Assembly: GCA_001567185.1 (NCBI GenBank)
Contig: LNFR01000080.1
Span: 1-64,000 of the forward strand
Length of the DNA: 64,000 bases
Origin: Bacteroidetes bacterium OLB12
GTDB taxonomy: Bacteria > Bacteroidota > Bacteroidia > Cytophagales > Cyclobacteriaceae
Reading direction: 5' to 3'
A program made the translations under genes and the position numbers. Positions 36,676 through 45,791 of the stretch are shown piece after piece. Positions within the stretch are counted from its first letter, which is position 1; each line of letters begins with the position of its first letter. The notes below the pieces were generated by a model, which was not told the origin of the DNA, searched no databases, and was given only the letters and a program-made list of their open reading frames with translations.

Positions 36676-37843
36676 ATGATAACACGAAGCGCTGAAAAAT
36701 TACTACGATTGTTGGCGAAAGAATTTCGTTCAGTAGCCGTAGTGGGGCCACGACAAAGCGGCAAAACCACATTGGTTAAATCTGTATTTCCCCGCAAACC
36801 TTATGTTTCGCTTGAAGATCCAGACGAACGTAATCAAGCTAATAATGATCCTCGTGCTTTTCTGGCCCGGTTCAAAAATGGTGCTATTATTGACGAAGCT
36901 CAACGAGTACCCGCATTGTTTAGCTATCTCCAGAGAGTACTCGATACAACAAAAAAAAGATGGATTATTCATCTTAACAGGAAGTAATAATTTCCTCTTA
37001 CAAGAATCTATCTCGCAAACATTGGCCGGAAGAATTGGATACATGGACTTATTACCCTTGTGTTATCAGGAGCTTACTCAGTTCAATCTCGCAAAAGCGT
37101 CCACCAATCAATTAATCTGGAATGGTTGCTATCCGGAAATCTATGATCGTGAACGTAGTCCATCACTTTGGTATCCGGCCTACATTCGTACGTATGTGGA
37201 GCGAGATGTACGTCAAATAAAAAATGTAACCGATACACTCTTGTTTACCCGTTTCCTGCAATTGTGTGCCGGCCGTGTAGCCCAACAATTAAACACCACT
37301 TCGCTATCGAATGAGTGTGGCATTGATGCGCGTACCGTGCAGAATTGGTTAGGAATTTTGGAGAGCAGTTATGTGATTTTTATGCTACAACCACATCATA
37401 AAAATTTCAATAAGCGAATCGTAAAAACTCCCAAATTATACTTTTATGATTCGGGGCTTGCTTGTTCCTTGTTAGGCATTAAATCCGAAAAGGAATTGAC
37501 CAACTCACACTATCGCGGTGCATTATTTGAAAACTATGTGGTAACGGAATGTCTTAAAAACAAACATAACACCGGAAGCCGGACTTCCTTCTATTACTGG
37601 CGTGATAATAAAGGAGTTGAAGTGGATCTTTTAGCGGATACCGGAAAAAAACTTTTGCCTATTGAAATTAAATCCACGCAAACATTTCGTGAAGATTCGC
37701 TCACTAATATTTTTAAATGGAATACATACGCTGAACAAAAAGGAGGGCTACTTCTATTTGATGGCGAACAAAATTTTACCCGTAGCGATAAGATTTCCAT
37801 TTTAAACTGGCGGAAAGTCCGTTCGATCAGGAGATTATTTTAG
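36676..37843 (+). CDS. AAA_14 / DUF4143 ATPase (one frameshift)
   Basis: About 388 residues if repaired. Walker A is VGPRQSGKTTL near residue 25 and Walker B AIIDEAQRVP near 78. The C-terminal half is DUF4143, with a nuclease-like core (GVEVDLLAD, then LLPIEIKST) resembling PD-(D/E)XK. A run of eight A at 36951-36958 has one base too many: the first frame stops at 36985 while the second continues TTKKDGLFILTGSNNF. Such ATPases are abundant and sporadic in Bacteroidota; function unproven. A related intact gene lies at 41159-42502. Confidence 0.82.
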
Positions 37844-37870
37844 TCGGCTAAAAAAAGGCGACCGTACGGC

Positions 37871-38476
37871 CTATCGCCTAAACCCGGGCAGGGAAAGTTT
37901 AAACTTTACTGCCACCAACCGAATAACCATAATCAACGCACTGGAGATTACCAGGTTCAGGTTGCGACTGATGTCGAAGTTTAACAATACGAGGTAGAGG
38001 ATTGCACCCACCAGGCAAGCCGTGGCATAAATTTCTTTTCGAAAGAGTACGGGGGTTTCGTTGGTGAGCACATCGCGGATAACACCTCCCATAATGGCGG
38101 TAAACATTCCCATAATGGCTGCAATTTCCGGCCGCACACCCAGGCTCAGCGCTTTCTCTACACCCAAAATTGTGAAAAAAGAAATTCCGAGTGTATCGAA
38201 CAATACAAAGGTTTTGCGCAGGCCAAGCAGGAAATTGTAAAACAGATAGGCCGTTAGTACCCCTGCCAGTACGGCATAGAGAAAATGAATATCCCCAATC
38301 CATACCAACGGGTAGCTGCCCAGCATGATATCGCGCAGGGTACCTCCGCCAATGGCTGTAACAAAACCGGTAAACGTAGCCCCGAACAAATCGCTGTGTT
38401 GATCGCGAACAACCAGCGCCCCGGATATCGCGAAGAAAAATGTGCCCAGCAGTTCGAAGGAATATTGGAGTGTCAT
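37871..38476 (-). CDS. TRIC / UPF0126 family membrane channel or transporter
   Basis: 201 residues with seven membrane spans. Two homologous repeats each carry a glycine motif, AIGGGTLRDI near residue 41 and AIMGGVIRDV near 128, the hallmark of the TRIC/UPF0126 duplication. Bacterial members form trimeric cation channels; some have been proposed as glycine transporters. It is monocistronic and convergent with the ATPase to its left. Confidence 0.9.
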   Translation of the reverse strand: MTLQYSFELLGTFFFAISGALVVRDQHSDLFGATFTGFVTAIGGGTLRDIMLGSYPLVWIGDIHFLYAVLAGVLTAYLFYNFLLGLRKTFVLFDTLGISFFTILGVEKALSLGVRPEIAAIMGMFTAIMGGVIRDVLTNETPVLFRKEIYATACLVGAILYLVLLNFDISRNLNLVISSALIMVIRLVAVKFKLSLPGFRR

Positions 38477-38584
38477 TGGGCAAAAGTATTTAGGTAGAAG
38501 GCATTAGGCACCAGGATTGAGAAAATTTTTATTGATACGGTTCCAGGCCACAATAAAACAGGTTAAAATTCCTTCAAATCGTAA

Positions 38585-38592
38585 TATATTTG
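38585..38592 (+). promoter_or_regulatory. -7 element of the pyrH-frr-lgt transcript
   Basis: TATATTTG, an exact TAnnTTTG match, 29 bp before the pyrH ATG. The -33 region is AT-rich without a clear TTTG. Confidence 0.45.
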
Positions 38593-38621
38593 CGAGGTTA
38601 AAAATTCGAGCCACCAACTGC

Positions 38622-39326
38622 ATGAAATACAAACGCATTCTCCTTAAACTCAGTGGCGAAGCCCTGATGGGTTCTAAAAACAGCAATATCGATCCGGCCG
38701 TGCTGGAGCAGTACTCGGAAGAGATAAAAGCTGTGAAAGAACAGGGAGTTGAAGTGGCAATTGTAATTGGAGGTGGTAACATTTTCAGGGGTGGGCAGGC
38801 CGAGGCATTGGGTATTGACCGGGTGCAAGGAGATTACATGGGCATGCTGGCAACAGTAATAAATGCCATGGCACTTCAAAGCGCCCTGGAACGCCACGGC
38901 ATGTACACGCGCTTAATGGCCGGTATAAAAATGGAGCAGGTTTGCGAACCCTTCATCAGGCGCAGGGCCATTCGCCACCTCGAAAAAGGACGGATTGTGA
39001 TTTTTGGTGCCGGCATTGGTAACCCTTATTTCACTACCGACTCCACAGCCAGTTTGCGCGCCATTGAAATTCAAGCCGATGTGGTTTTAAAAGGCACCCG
39101 TGTTGATGGAGTTTATGATAAGGATCCTGAAAAATTTAAAGATGCTGTTCGGTACAGTCAACTTACCTTTCAGGAAGCGTATCAAAAGAAACTGAACATA
39201 ATGGACATGACAGCCTTTACGCTGTGCCAGGAAAACAAATTGCCCATTATTGTATTCGATATGAACAAAAAAGGCAACCTGTTAAGGATTGCCAAAGGTG
39301 AAGAAGCCGGAACATTAATAAGTTAA
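38622..39326 (+). CDS. pyrH: UMP kinase
   Basis: 234 residues from MKYKRILLK. Amino acid kinase family, converting UMP to UDP. Motifs are [10 protein letters not shown] at the N-terminus, [11 protein letters not shown] near 48 and the nucleotide loop [13 protein letters not shown]. The in-frame start at 38517 would add 35 residues absent from the family. It is followed by frr, as in many bacteria. Confidence 0.96.
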   Translation: MKYKRILLKLSGEALMGSKNSNIDPAVLEQYSEEIKAVKEQGVEVAIVIGGGNIFRGGQAEALGIDRVQGDYMGMLATVINAMALQSALERHGMYTRLMAGIKMEQVCEPFIRRRAIRHLEKGRIVIFGAGIGNPYFTTDSTASLRAIEIQADVVLKGTRVDGVYDKDPEKFKDAVRYSQLTFQEAYQKKLNIMDMTAFTLCQENKLPIIVFDMNKKGNLLRIAKGEEAGTLIS

Positions 39327-39329
39327 TCT

Positions 39330-39370
39330 ACATTCAAAATTCAAATTGGATGTTGAGTTCGAAATTTTGA
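39330..39370. repeat. AT-rich inverted repeat between pyrH and frr
   Basis: Perfect 10-bp arms, ATTCAAAATT (39330-39339) and AATTTTGAAT (39361-39370), around 21 bp. It belongs to the same TTCAAAATT family as other gaps in the window and lies inside an otherwise continuous pyrH-frr unit. Confidence 0.65.
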
Positions 39371-39380
39371 ATTTATAATT

Positions 39381-39935
39381 ATGGAAGAGTTAGAGTTGTA
39401 CCTGGACGAAGCCAAAGAACAAATGGGCAAGTCGCTTACGCATGTGGGAAATGAGCTGGTAAAGATTCGCGCAGGCAAAGCAAACCCAAACATGCTGGAT
39501 GGCATACAGGTTTCGTATTATGGTGTAATGAGCCCGCTAAACCAGGTAGCTTCGGTTACTGCACCGGAAGCGCGCACTTTGTTTATCAAACCCTGGGAAA
39601 AAAGTTTGATTCAGGAGATTGAAAGAGCCATAATGATTGCCAACCTGGGCCTTACACCCCAAAACGATGGCCAGCAGGTAATCATCAACATACCCATGCT
39701 TACCGAAGAGCGCAGAAAACAATTGGTGCGCCAGGCCTCGCAAGAATGCGAACAAGGCAAAGTAAGTGTGCGCAGTATCCGGAAAGACATTAACGAACAA
39801 CTTAAAAAAATCAAAGGTGTTTCTGAAGATGATGTAAAGAATGCAGAAGAAACCGTTCAAAAACTTACCAACGAGTTTATCGAAAAAATTGATGCACTCT
39901 TAAAAAAGAAAGAAGCCGAAATCATGACAGTTTAA
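39381..39935 (+). CDS. frr: Ribosome recycling factor
   Basis: 184 residues, the usual length. It splits post-termination ribosomes with EF-G. The core VKIRAGKANPNML near residue 27 and the ERRKQLVRQASQ helix near 109 are diagnostic. It lies in a pyrH-frr-lgt run. Confidence 0.97.
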   Translation: MEELELYLDEAKEQMGKSLTHVGNELVKIRAGKANPNMLDGIQVSYYGVMSPLNQVASVTAPEARTLFIKPWEKSLIQEIERAIMIANLGLTPQNDGQQVIINIPMLTEERRKQLVRQASQECEQGKVSVRSIRKDINEQLKKIKGVSEDDVKNAEETVQKLTNEFIEKIDALLKKKEAEIMTV

Positions 39936-39957
39936 TTTGAATTAAAATTCAAATTAA
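39932..39957. repeat. Perfect AT-rich palindrome between frr and lgt
   Basis: TTAATTTGAATT-AA-AATTCAAATTAA: 12-bp perfect arms with a 2-nt centre, covering the frr stop codon and ending 3 bp before the lgt ATG. It is the tightest member of the AT-rich family in this window and would fold over the lgt start region in RNA. Confidence 0.7.
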
Positions 39958-39960
39958 CAA

Positions 39961-40734
39961 ATGCATCCCGTTCTCTTTAAGCTTGGCTCGATTACCATTT
40001 ACACTTATGGTTTCTGTATTGCCATGGGTGCGTTGCTGGGGTTTCTTTACATGTACCGGCAAGGCAAAAAACAATATGGTATTACGTTCGATCAGAGCAA
40101 CAATCTTTTTATTTTATTGGTGGTAGCAGGGGTAGTAGGCGGAAAACTCTTCATGATCTTTGAAGATCCCTCCCTTTATCTTAGCCAACCCAAAAAACTT
40201 TTTTCCGGAAGTGGGTTTGTGTTTTATGGTTCGTTGCTCACCACTATTCCGGTTATGCTGTGGTACTTTAAGAAAATAAAAGTGCCTGTGCTGGGCATGT
40301 TGGATGTGATGGCCGCAGTAACCTGTATCGTGCACGGCTTTGGGCGCATCGGTTGTTTTATGGCAGGTTGTTGTTATGGTTTACCTACCGATGGTTTTCT
40401 GAGTGTAGTCTTCACCAGCCCTGTTTGCCAGGCCGAACCACTAAACACCCCGCTTTACCCCACCCAGCTTTTTGAAGCTACCTTTATTTTTTCATTGCTG
40501 ATTCTGTTGTTCGTACTTAAAAAGAAAAAACAATTCGATGGCCAGCTTTTCCTTATTTACCTGATGGTTTACGCGGCTGGCCGGGCTATCCTGGAGCTGT
40601 TCAGGGGTGATACGGAGCGTGGTTTCTTAATTAACAAGGTACTCTCCAACTCGCAGTTCATTTCAATACTTGTCATTTCAGTTGCGCTTTATTTCTATCT
40701 TCGTCTTAACAGAAACAAAAAAATAACCCGCTAA
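39961..40734 (+). CDS. lgt: Prolipoprotein diacylglyceryl transferase
   Basis: 257 residues with seven membrane spans. It adds diacylglycerol from phosphatidylglycerol to the lipobox Cys of prolipoproteins. The Lgt signature region is HGFGRIGCFMAGCCYG, the Bacteroidota form, near residue 123, with a conserved GRAILELFRGD further on. Last recognised enzyme of the pyrH-frr-lgt run. Confidence 0.95.
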   Translation: MHPVLFKLGSITIYTYGFCIAMGALLGFLYMYRQGKKQYGITFDQSNNLFILLVVAGVVGGKLFMIFEDPSLYLSQPKKLFSGSGFVFYGSLLTTIPVMLWYFKKIKVPVLGMLDVMAAVTCIVHGFGRIGCFMAGCCYGLPTDGFLSVVFTSPVCQAEPLNTPLYPTQLFEATFIFSLLILLFVLKKKKQFDGQLFLIYLMVYAAGRAILELFRGDTERGFLINKVLSNSQFISILVISVALYFYLRLNRNKKITR

Positions 40735-40736
40735 CT

Positions 40737-41183
40737 ATGGAACAGGAAGGTTTCGTTAAAAAAACTGTACGCTCAACTGTAAAGTGGCTTAAACGCATTG
40801 TAGTTATTGCGCTATTGACAGGGATTGCGGTGATGGCTTTTGCATATTGGGGCGTTTATGAAAAAGGTTCCATGGCCGGTAAAGTACTTCGTATTACCGA
40901 AAAGGGCGTGGTATTTAAGACCTACGAAGGTAAGATCAGCCTGGAATCATTCGGGGCATTGAAGGGCGTGAGCCCGGTTGCAGAAACGTTCGATTTTTCA
41001 ATTGAAGGCGACCAAACCGAAGTAATTAATCAACTGCAAGAAGTTGCCCTGAGTGGGGAACGGGTAAACCTGCATTTTGTAAAACGATATGTGCGGTTTC
41101 CCTGGCGGGGCGATACCAAGTATTTTGTGGAGAAAGTAGAGCGGGCGGAGCGTGATACTCATTTACTCATCCACTCCAGGTAG
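40737..41183 (+). CDS. Membrane-anchored conserved hypothetical protein
   Basis: 148 residues with one membrane segment (about residues 20-42) and an extracytoplasmic domain containing GVVFKTYEGKISLESFG. Bacteroidota homologues are conserved but uncharacterised and sometimes carry doubtful enzyme names. It starts 2 bp after lgt, so it is probably co-translated. Its 3' end overlaps the opposite-strand ATPase gene by 25 bp. Confidence 0.82.
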   Translation: MEQEGFVKKTVRSTVKWLKRIVVIALLTGIAVMAFAYWGVYEKGSMAGKVLRITEKGVVFKTYEGKISLESFGALKGVSPVAETFDFSIEGDQTEVINQLQEVALSGERVNLHFVKRYVRFPWRGDTKYFVEKVERAERDTHLLIHSR

Positions 41184-42502
41184 GCCTCTGATTTACAAGC
41201 TAAGAAATATGGTAAGTTCAATAAGAAAAACTCTTTTCCATTGGGCGTTTTTACTTTCGATAGATTCAGCTCACCATTGTAAAACCTCAAACTTTTTGAA
41301 TGCGTAGTCTCATCCATATACTGATGCAATGATCGCATGGAACCTGCACTTCCCGATTTTACTTCAATGGGTATTAGTTCGTTCTCAAAAGGAATAATGT
41401 AATCTACTTCTGCCGATGATTGTTTTTTTTCTCGTACCCAAAAGTGCAAGGTGCTAAGCGCCTGATATTGTTGCGCCAATAATTCCTGACCAACCAAATG
41501 TTCAATCATTATACCTTGATAGATAGAATTCAAATCTTCCGTTCCGATTATTTCCTTTTGGATGCCCACCATATAGTTCATCAATCCGGTATCTAATACA
41601 TGCAGACGGGGAGCCTTTTTCAAATCAGGTATTAATGGAAGCTGGAATCCGGTAACCGGATAGATTAAGTTTACTAACAGAACTTTTTGTAACGCCCGCA
41701 GCGATTCACTAACCTCTTTTGATTTGTAATTTGAATTACCAAAGCCCTGAAATTTTATTCGCTTACCTGCTTCATAAAAAGAAGCCCGGATGGCATGACG
41801 AAGAATCTGCATCTGAGTTTCATTTCGTGCATATTTTTCGGAATCATCTATGTAAGATGCCAGTAAGGAGTCGTATAGTTTTGTAACAGCTGTTAAATCC
41901 CGATGGGTTGCATAATGATTTACTACCTCAGGCATACCACCCAAAAGCGCATAGGTGTGAAACAAGTTTTGCAACTTTGACTGAGCAAATGCCGGGAGTG
42001 GGATTTTATTTAATTGTTCATGCGCTGCGGTTTCACCTATTGCCAGTAAAAATTCAGAAAATGAAACAGGTCGCAACACTTTAAACTCAACTCTACCAAC
42101 CGGAAAACTAATTGATTTATCAAATAGATTTTCCAACATGCTACCTGCCGCTATTACAGATAGAGATGGATAGTGTTCATAAAAATACCTCAGCAAGTTT
42201 ATTGCTGCAGGAACCGATTGAATTTCATCAATGAAAATTAGTGTGGCATCCCTTTTTTCAAGTGTTTTATTTTTCAAAAAAAAGGTTGCCTGTAAAAGGG
42301 TATCTATATCCGTGAAATCCTCAAACGGCTTACGGTCAGTAGGTACTTCAAGATTAAGGTATATGTATTGCTCGAATCGGGTGGCAAATTGATTAATAAC
42401 CGTGGTTTTACCGACCTGTCGAGCACCCCGAATTACCAAAGGCTTCTTTTTTTTCGATTTTGCCCATTTTTCTAGCTCTTTGAGGATATCTCTATGAAAC
42501 AT
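41159..42502 (-). CDS. AAA_14 / DUF4143 ATPase, intact
   Basis: 447 residues from MFHRDILKELEKW. Walker A is RGARQVGKTTV near residue 22, Walker B LIFIDEIQSVP near 90. The C-terminal DUF4143 part has a nuclease-like core (AEVDYIIPF, then LIPIEVKSG). It is paralogous in architecture to 36676-37843. Three tandem 33-bp repeats lie immediately upstream; the reading frame stays open through two of them, but the start after the repeats fits the family. Role unknown; some related proteins are suspected defence or toxin-linked ATPases. Confidence 0.88.
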   Translation of the reverse strand: MFHRDILKELEKWAKSKKKKPLVIRGARQVGKTTVINQFATRFEQYIYLNLEVPTDRKPFEDFTDIDTLLQATFFLKNKTLEKRDATLIFIDEIQSVPAAINLLRYFYEHYPSLSVIAAGSMLENLFDKSISFPVGRVEFKVLRPVSFSEFLLAIGETAAHEQLNKIPLPAFAQSKLQNLFHTYALLGGMPEVVNHYATHRDLTAVTKLYDSLLASYIDDSEKYARNETQMQILRHAIRASFYEAGKRIKFQGFGNSNYKSKEVSESLRALQKVLLVNLIYPVTGFQLPLIPDLKKAPRLHVLDTGLMNYMVGIQKEIIGTEDLNSIYQGIMIEHLVGQELLAQQYQALSTLHFWVREKKQSSAEVDYIIPFENELIPIEVKSGSAGSMRSLHQYMDETTHSKSLRFYNGELNLSKVKTPNGKEFFLLNLPYFLACKSEAYLEWMSK

Positions 42503-42503
42503 G

Positions 42504-42590
42504 GCACAAAGTAAGGGCAAATTTTTATAAAAAATGACACAGAGTAAGGGCAAATTTTACAAAGAATAGCACAAAGTAAGGGCAAATATT
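42504..42590. repeat. Three tandem ~33-bp repeats upstream of the ATPase
   Basis: The unit CACAAAGTAAGGGCAAAT (plus strand) recurs at 42505, 42538 (CACAGAGTAAGGG variant) and 42570, periods 33 and 32 bp, separated by AT-rich linkers. They fill the whole gap between the ATPase start and the 3' end of the next gene, so promoter and any operator must lie in them. Confidence 0.8.
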
Positions 42591-43143
42591 AATCTGACCC
42601 CGATACCAGCAGCTTATCCAGCTCTTCCTTCTCTTTCATTGAAACACCTTTTGTATTGGGTGCTTCAGGCTGCCGGTTGCCCGTTGAAAGCACAATAGGC
42701 CGATCTTTATAAATTATCCGCTCGCGAAAAATAGTATCGGGTTTAGAAGTAAGGTAAACCGTATCGTGCATTAAAATTTTTTCAACCCTGGTTAATGGAA
42801 CGGCCGGTTCTGATTTACCTAACCACCAGCCACCAAAGCCAAACAGCAGCGCAACCATCGCATAGCCAATCCATACTTTTGGTAGGCTATAATTTACTGC
42901 TGGCTGCTGTTGACGGAATGCTTGTTTCAATTTCAGAAGAGATTCATCGCCTTTATTGGTTATTGGATTATCACGAAACCATTTTTTCATTTCCAATCCA
43001 GAAAGACGCATGTTCTCATATTCCTGCTGGCTGGATACAAACTGACTTACGAGTCTTAACTCGTGCATAGTTAACTCTGAATAGGACTTCTCAGTCAGCA
43101 ACTTTTCGAAATCCTCATATTCCTTCCATTCGTGCGTATTCAT
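42589..43143 (-). CDS. Single-pass membrane protein, probable anti-sigma factor
   Basis: 184 residues. The N-terminal ~90 residues are cytoplasmic and helical. One membrane span follows (about 98-115, VWIGYAMVALLFGFGGWWLG), then a periplasmic tail with RVEKILMHDTVYL. It overlaps the sigma factor stop by 4 bp. The topology and position fit an anti-sigma or signal-relay partner, but no ZAS or FecR motif is present, so the role is inferred. Confidence 0.75.
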   Translation of the reverse strand: MNTHEWKEYEDFEKLLTEKSYSELTMHELRLVSQFVSSQQEYENMRLSGLEMKKWFRDNPITNKGDESLLKLKQAFRQQQPAVNYSLPKVWIGYAMVALLFGFGGWWLGKSEPAVPLTRVEKILMHDTVYLTSKPDTIFRERIIYKDRPIVLSTGNRQPEAPNTKGVSMKEKEELDKLLVSGSD

Positions 43144-43715
43144 CGTGTCTTCTCTTTAAGTACAACTTTATATTCATTCAATTCCATCGCCAGGTGTTTG
43201 CGCAAATAAAACAACCGCGATTTCACAGTGCCTTCGGGCATAAATACAACCTGGCTAATCTGGCTGATGCTTAGCTCTTCTTCGTACCGAAGCAGAAAAA
43301 TAGTCTTATCTGTTTCCTCCAATGTTTCAAGCAATACGGTTAGTTTGTCGTACGCAAAAAGTAAATCCAGTGCACGATCCAGGTCATGCGCTTGTTTTAC
43401 TTCAATTCCATCCAACCGCTGGTTTTGTCTTTTTCGATATTCATTTTTACACATGTTATGGGCCACCGAGTAAACCCAGGTAGAAAACTTTCTGTTTGTA
43501 TCAAACTGCTGTGAGTTATGAATAATCTTTAAAAACAAATCATGGAACATGTCTTCGGCCAACGCGCGGTTATTCCAAAGCATGCGTGTAAAATAGCGCA
43601 GCAGGGATGTGCTGTAACGCGCATACAATTCTGTAAACGCTGCCTCACGTCCTTGCCGGATTTCCTGCATCAACTGCTCGTCTGGCAGACGAGCAAGTTT
43701 AGGTTTAAAAAACAT
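43140..43715 (-). CDS. ECF RNA polymerase sigma factor
   Basis: 191 residues. Region 2 (ALAEDMFHDLFLKI) and region 4 (ISQISQVVFMPEGTVKSRLFYLRK) are clear. It lies 4 bp after the SUMF1-domain gene and overlaps the membrane-protein gene downstream, so the three are one operon. Its regulon is not visible; autoregulation is likely. Confidence 0.92.
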   Translation of the reverse strand: MFFKPKLARLPDEQLMQEIRQGREAAFTELYARYSTSLLRYFTRMLWNNRALAEDMFHDLFLKIIHNSQQFDTNRKFSTWVYSVAHNMCKNEYRKRQNQRLDGIEVKQAHDLDRALDLLFAYDKLTVLLETLEETDKTIFLLRYEEELSISQISQVVFMPEGTVKSRLFYLRKHLAMELNEYKVVLKEKTR

Positions 43716-43719
43716 GCGC

Positions 43720-45714
43720 TTACTTTTCTATAATCTCCATAAAAACCCGGAACCCTACCGCTGCATCCGGATTGGTATAAGTATTTACACTTCTGATGGT
43801 GGACTCGGCTGGCTGGTGATTCCAACTTCCACCACATGCCTTACCCTTTTCATTAATCATCTCGGCCACGTTGCCTACTACATCGTAAAGCCCGATGTCG
43901 TTGGGAAAATAGGATTTGGTAGGCGCCATAGTGGCAAAGCCATCGTTATTTGGGGGTCTAATTCCTTTGTAGCCGGGGCAATCGCAGGGCTCAGATTTAA
44001 AGTTACCTAAATAACAGTTCTTATTGTTTAGGGGGGAGTTGCGCAATCCGAAATACCTAAACCATGGATATTGTATTTCCGGATCACGTAAGGATACTTT
44101 TCTAATTTCTGCATTCTTATCAAATTCGGAACCTTTGGGTGTAATCTTTACTTCAACCTCCTGTTCGTCAAGTTTCCATGATGTGGGATTTTTTATAGAC
44201 GCGGCTGCAATTTGCCATTCATCCAGGGAAGGTAATCTGAACTTTACTTTTTTATACTTTCGTTCTGGTGCATTGTTATATTGCTCCGTTAGCCATTCGC
44301 AATAGGCATTGGCCGCTTCAAACGAAATGTTAACAGCCGGATAATGATTGAAGTACCGGTTCTTTTTTGTTTCAACACGTGGGTGTGCATAGTTGGTCAT
44401 AAATGCCAATGCTGGTTCTTCATAGCGACTAAAATCGAATTTGTATCTTTCGTGCAGATCGATGAGCTTGTTCTTTTGCAGATATTCAAGAAAGCGATTG
44501 TATTGGGCATTGGTCACTTCTGTATTACCTGCATAAATTAACTCTGCCACAGGCCTGAAATCATCCTCCCAGGATTTAACATCCAAAGCAAATGGAAAGT
44601 AAGGAATTACTTCAACCAATGTTGAATTAAGGTAATGTGCAATCATTTCCTTTTTTCCGGTATCTGCAGCTACTTTTTCCATAATTGCCCGCAGGTTCTT
44701 TGCCTTCTCTAATTGTCCTTCCTGCTGATAGGCTTCGTACAGCAAAATCATGGGTAACAAATAATTTGAACTAAAAGCGCGACCAGCATCACTATCAGTT
44801 TCTCCATTGAAATTTACTTGTAAATAATCCAACATAAATTTGGTTTCCAGATTATGTCTGATCTGCGAAACATTATCCAGGCTATTGGCGCTGTGCACCG
44901 AGGCAAGACCCACCACATACAAGTATTCTTTAAGCGGCTGAATATTATCGCGTCCTACTGTTAGCGCATAATAGAATTTTTTATGAGGATTAGTCGTTGG
45001 TAACTGCGAGCAAATCCAGGCGTTACTGGATGCAATGGCGTTGTTTAGTTCGATCTGATTCAGACCAACCTGCGCAAACTTTCGTTGAACATAATCCGCA
45101 TGATTTAACATTTCGAGATTGAGAATTACCACGTCCGTGCGAACATTCAATGCATCCTGCAGCACAAAGAGAGGTGTGGTTGTGCCTTCTCCTTCGGTAA
45201 TCAACACTGCATCTGGTTCCAGGCTCATCAGCACGTTGTAACTGTAATTCAGTAAGGCGGGCGATACTTGCCCTTTGGTATATAAACCTTTGCTAAACTT
45301 AGCCCGATTAAGATCATCAAGTGTAAACTCTGAATAAAGTTGCATGAGCCCATAACCATCCGGCTGCTCGGGGTTAAGGGTGTAGGCTTTGAGCAACGCA
45401 TCCTGCGCTTCTTTGTTAAAGGCATCAAACCAACCTTTTGCCAACCAATACTCATAAGTATCAGGAACAGTTGTGTTCATGTCCTGAAGTATCTGTGCCA
45501 GGTCAGCTCGTGCTGATTGCGCAAAAACAGCTGCCGCGTAATAATTAAACCAGGCTTGTGCATTACCCGACTTAACTTCAGTGGCCCAGGCTTGTTTTTG
45601 TGCAGCATACCATGTTACCGGCTTTATTACAAGAGTCTTGGGGAGAATACGTTCTGGTGTAATTGCAAAGGTAAATGAGGGGATGAGTGCTAATAGAAAA
45701 ATAAAACGCTTCAT
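43720..45714 (-). CDS. Secreted SUMF1/FGE-domain protein
   Basis: 664 residues with signal peptide (MKRFIFLLALIPSFTFAIT). Residues about 20-370 are helical; the stretch DAVLITEGEGTTTPLFVLQD resembles periplasmic parts of DUF2723-type proteins. Residues about 385-664 are a formylglycine-generating-enzyme-like (SUMF1) domain: EVTNAQYNRFLEYL, VNISFEAANAYCEWL, RLPSLDEWQIAA, GNVAEM, GGSWNH and a GFRVF end. The active-site cysteine pair of true FGE is not evident, so a binding or structural role is more likely. First gene of an operon with a sigma factor and its membrane partner. Confidence 0.85.
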   Translation of the reverse strand: MKRFIFLLALIPSFTFAITPERILPKTLVIKPVTWYAAQKQAWATEVKSGNAQAWFNYYAAAVFAQSARADLAQILQDMNTTVPDTYEYWLAKGWFDAFNKEAQDALLKAYTLNPEQPDGYGLMQLYSEFTLDDLNRAKFSKGLYTKGQVSPALLNYSYNVLMSLEPDAVLITEGEGTTTPLFVLQDALNVRTDVVILNLEMLNHADYVQRKFAQVGLNQIELNNAIASSNAWICSQLPTTNPHKKFYYALTVGRDNIQPLKEYLYVVGLASVHSANSLDNVSQIRHNLETKFMLDYLQVNFNGETDSDAGRAFSSNYLLPMILLYEAYQQEGQLEKAKNLRAIMEKVAADTGKKEMIAHYLNSTLVEVIPYFPFALDVKSWEDDFRPVAELIYAGNTEVTNAQYNRFLEYLQKNKLIDLHERYKFDFSRYEEPALAFMTNYAHPRVETKKNRYFNHYPAVNISFEAANAYCEWLTEQYNNAPERKYKKVKFRLPSLDEWQIAAASIKNPTSWKLDEQEVEVKITPKGSEFDKNAEIRKVSLRDPEIQYPWFRYFGLRNSPLNNKNCYLGNFKSEPCDCPGYKGIRPPNNDGFATMAPTKSYFPNDIGLYDVVGNVAEMINEKGKACGGSWNHQPAESTIRSVNTYTNPDAAVGFRVFMEIIEK

Positions 45715-45718
45715 AAAT

Positions 45719-45747
45719 TTCAGGTTTTAATGCTCTGTACACCTGAA
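45719..45747 (-). promoter_or_regulatory. Inverted repeat before the SUMF1-sigma operon
   Basis: 7-bp arms TTCAGGT and ACCTGAA, 15 bp apart, centred about 19 bp upstream of the start codon. No exact TAnnTTTG element is seen nearby. A regulator site or leader hairpin is possible. Confidence 0.25.
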
Positions 45748-45791
45748 AACCAAAAACGTTCAAACCACAATAAAAAAATATTCTGGAGCAT

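Noticed and set aside
42503..42553. Extended start of the DUF4143 ATPase through the tandem repeats
   Set aside because: The extra residues (two LPLLC repeats) are encoded by the repeats themselves; MFHRDILKEL is the natural family start.
42504..42590. Possible CRISPR array
   Set aside because: Only three units, 32-33 bp period with no unique spacers, and no cas genes nearby; the repeats are a promoter-side minisatellite.
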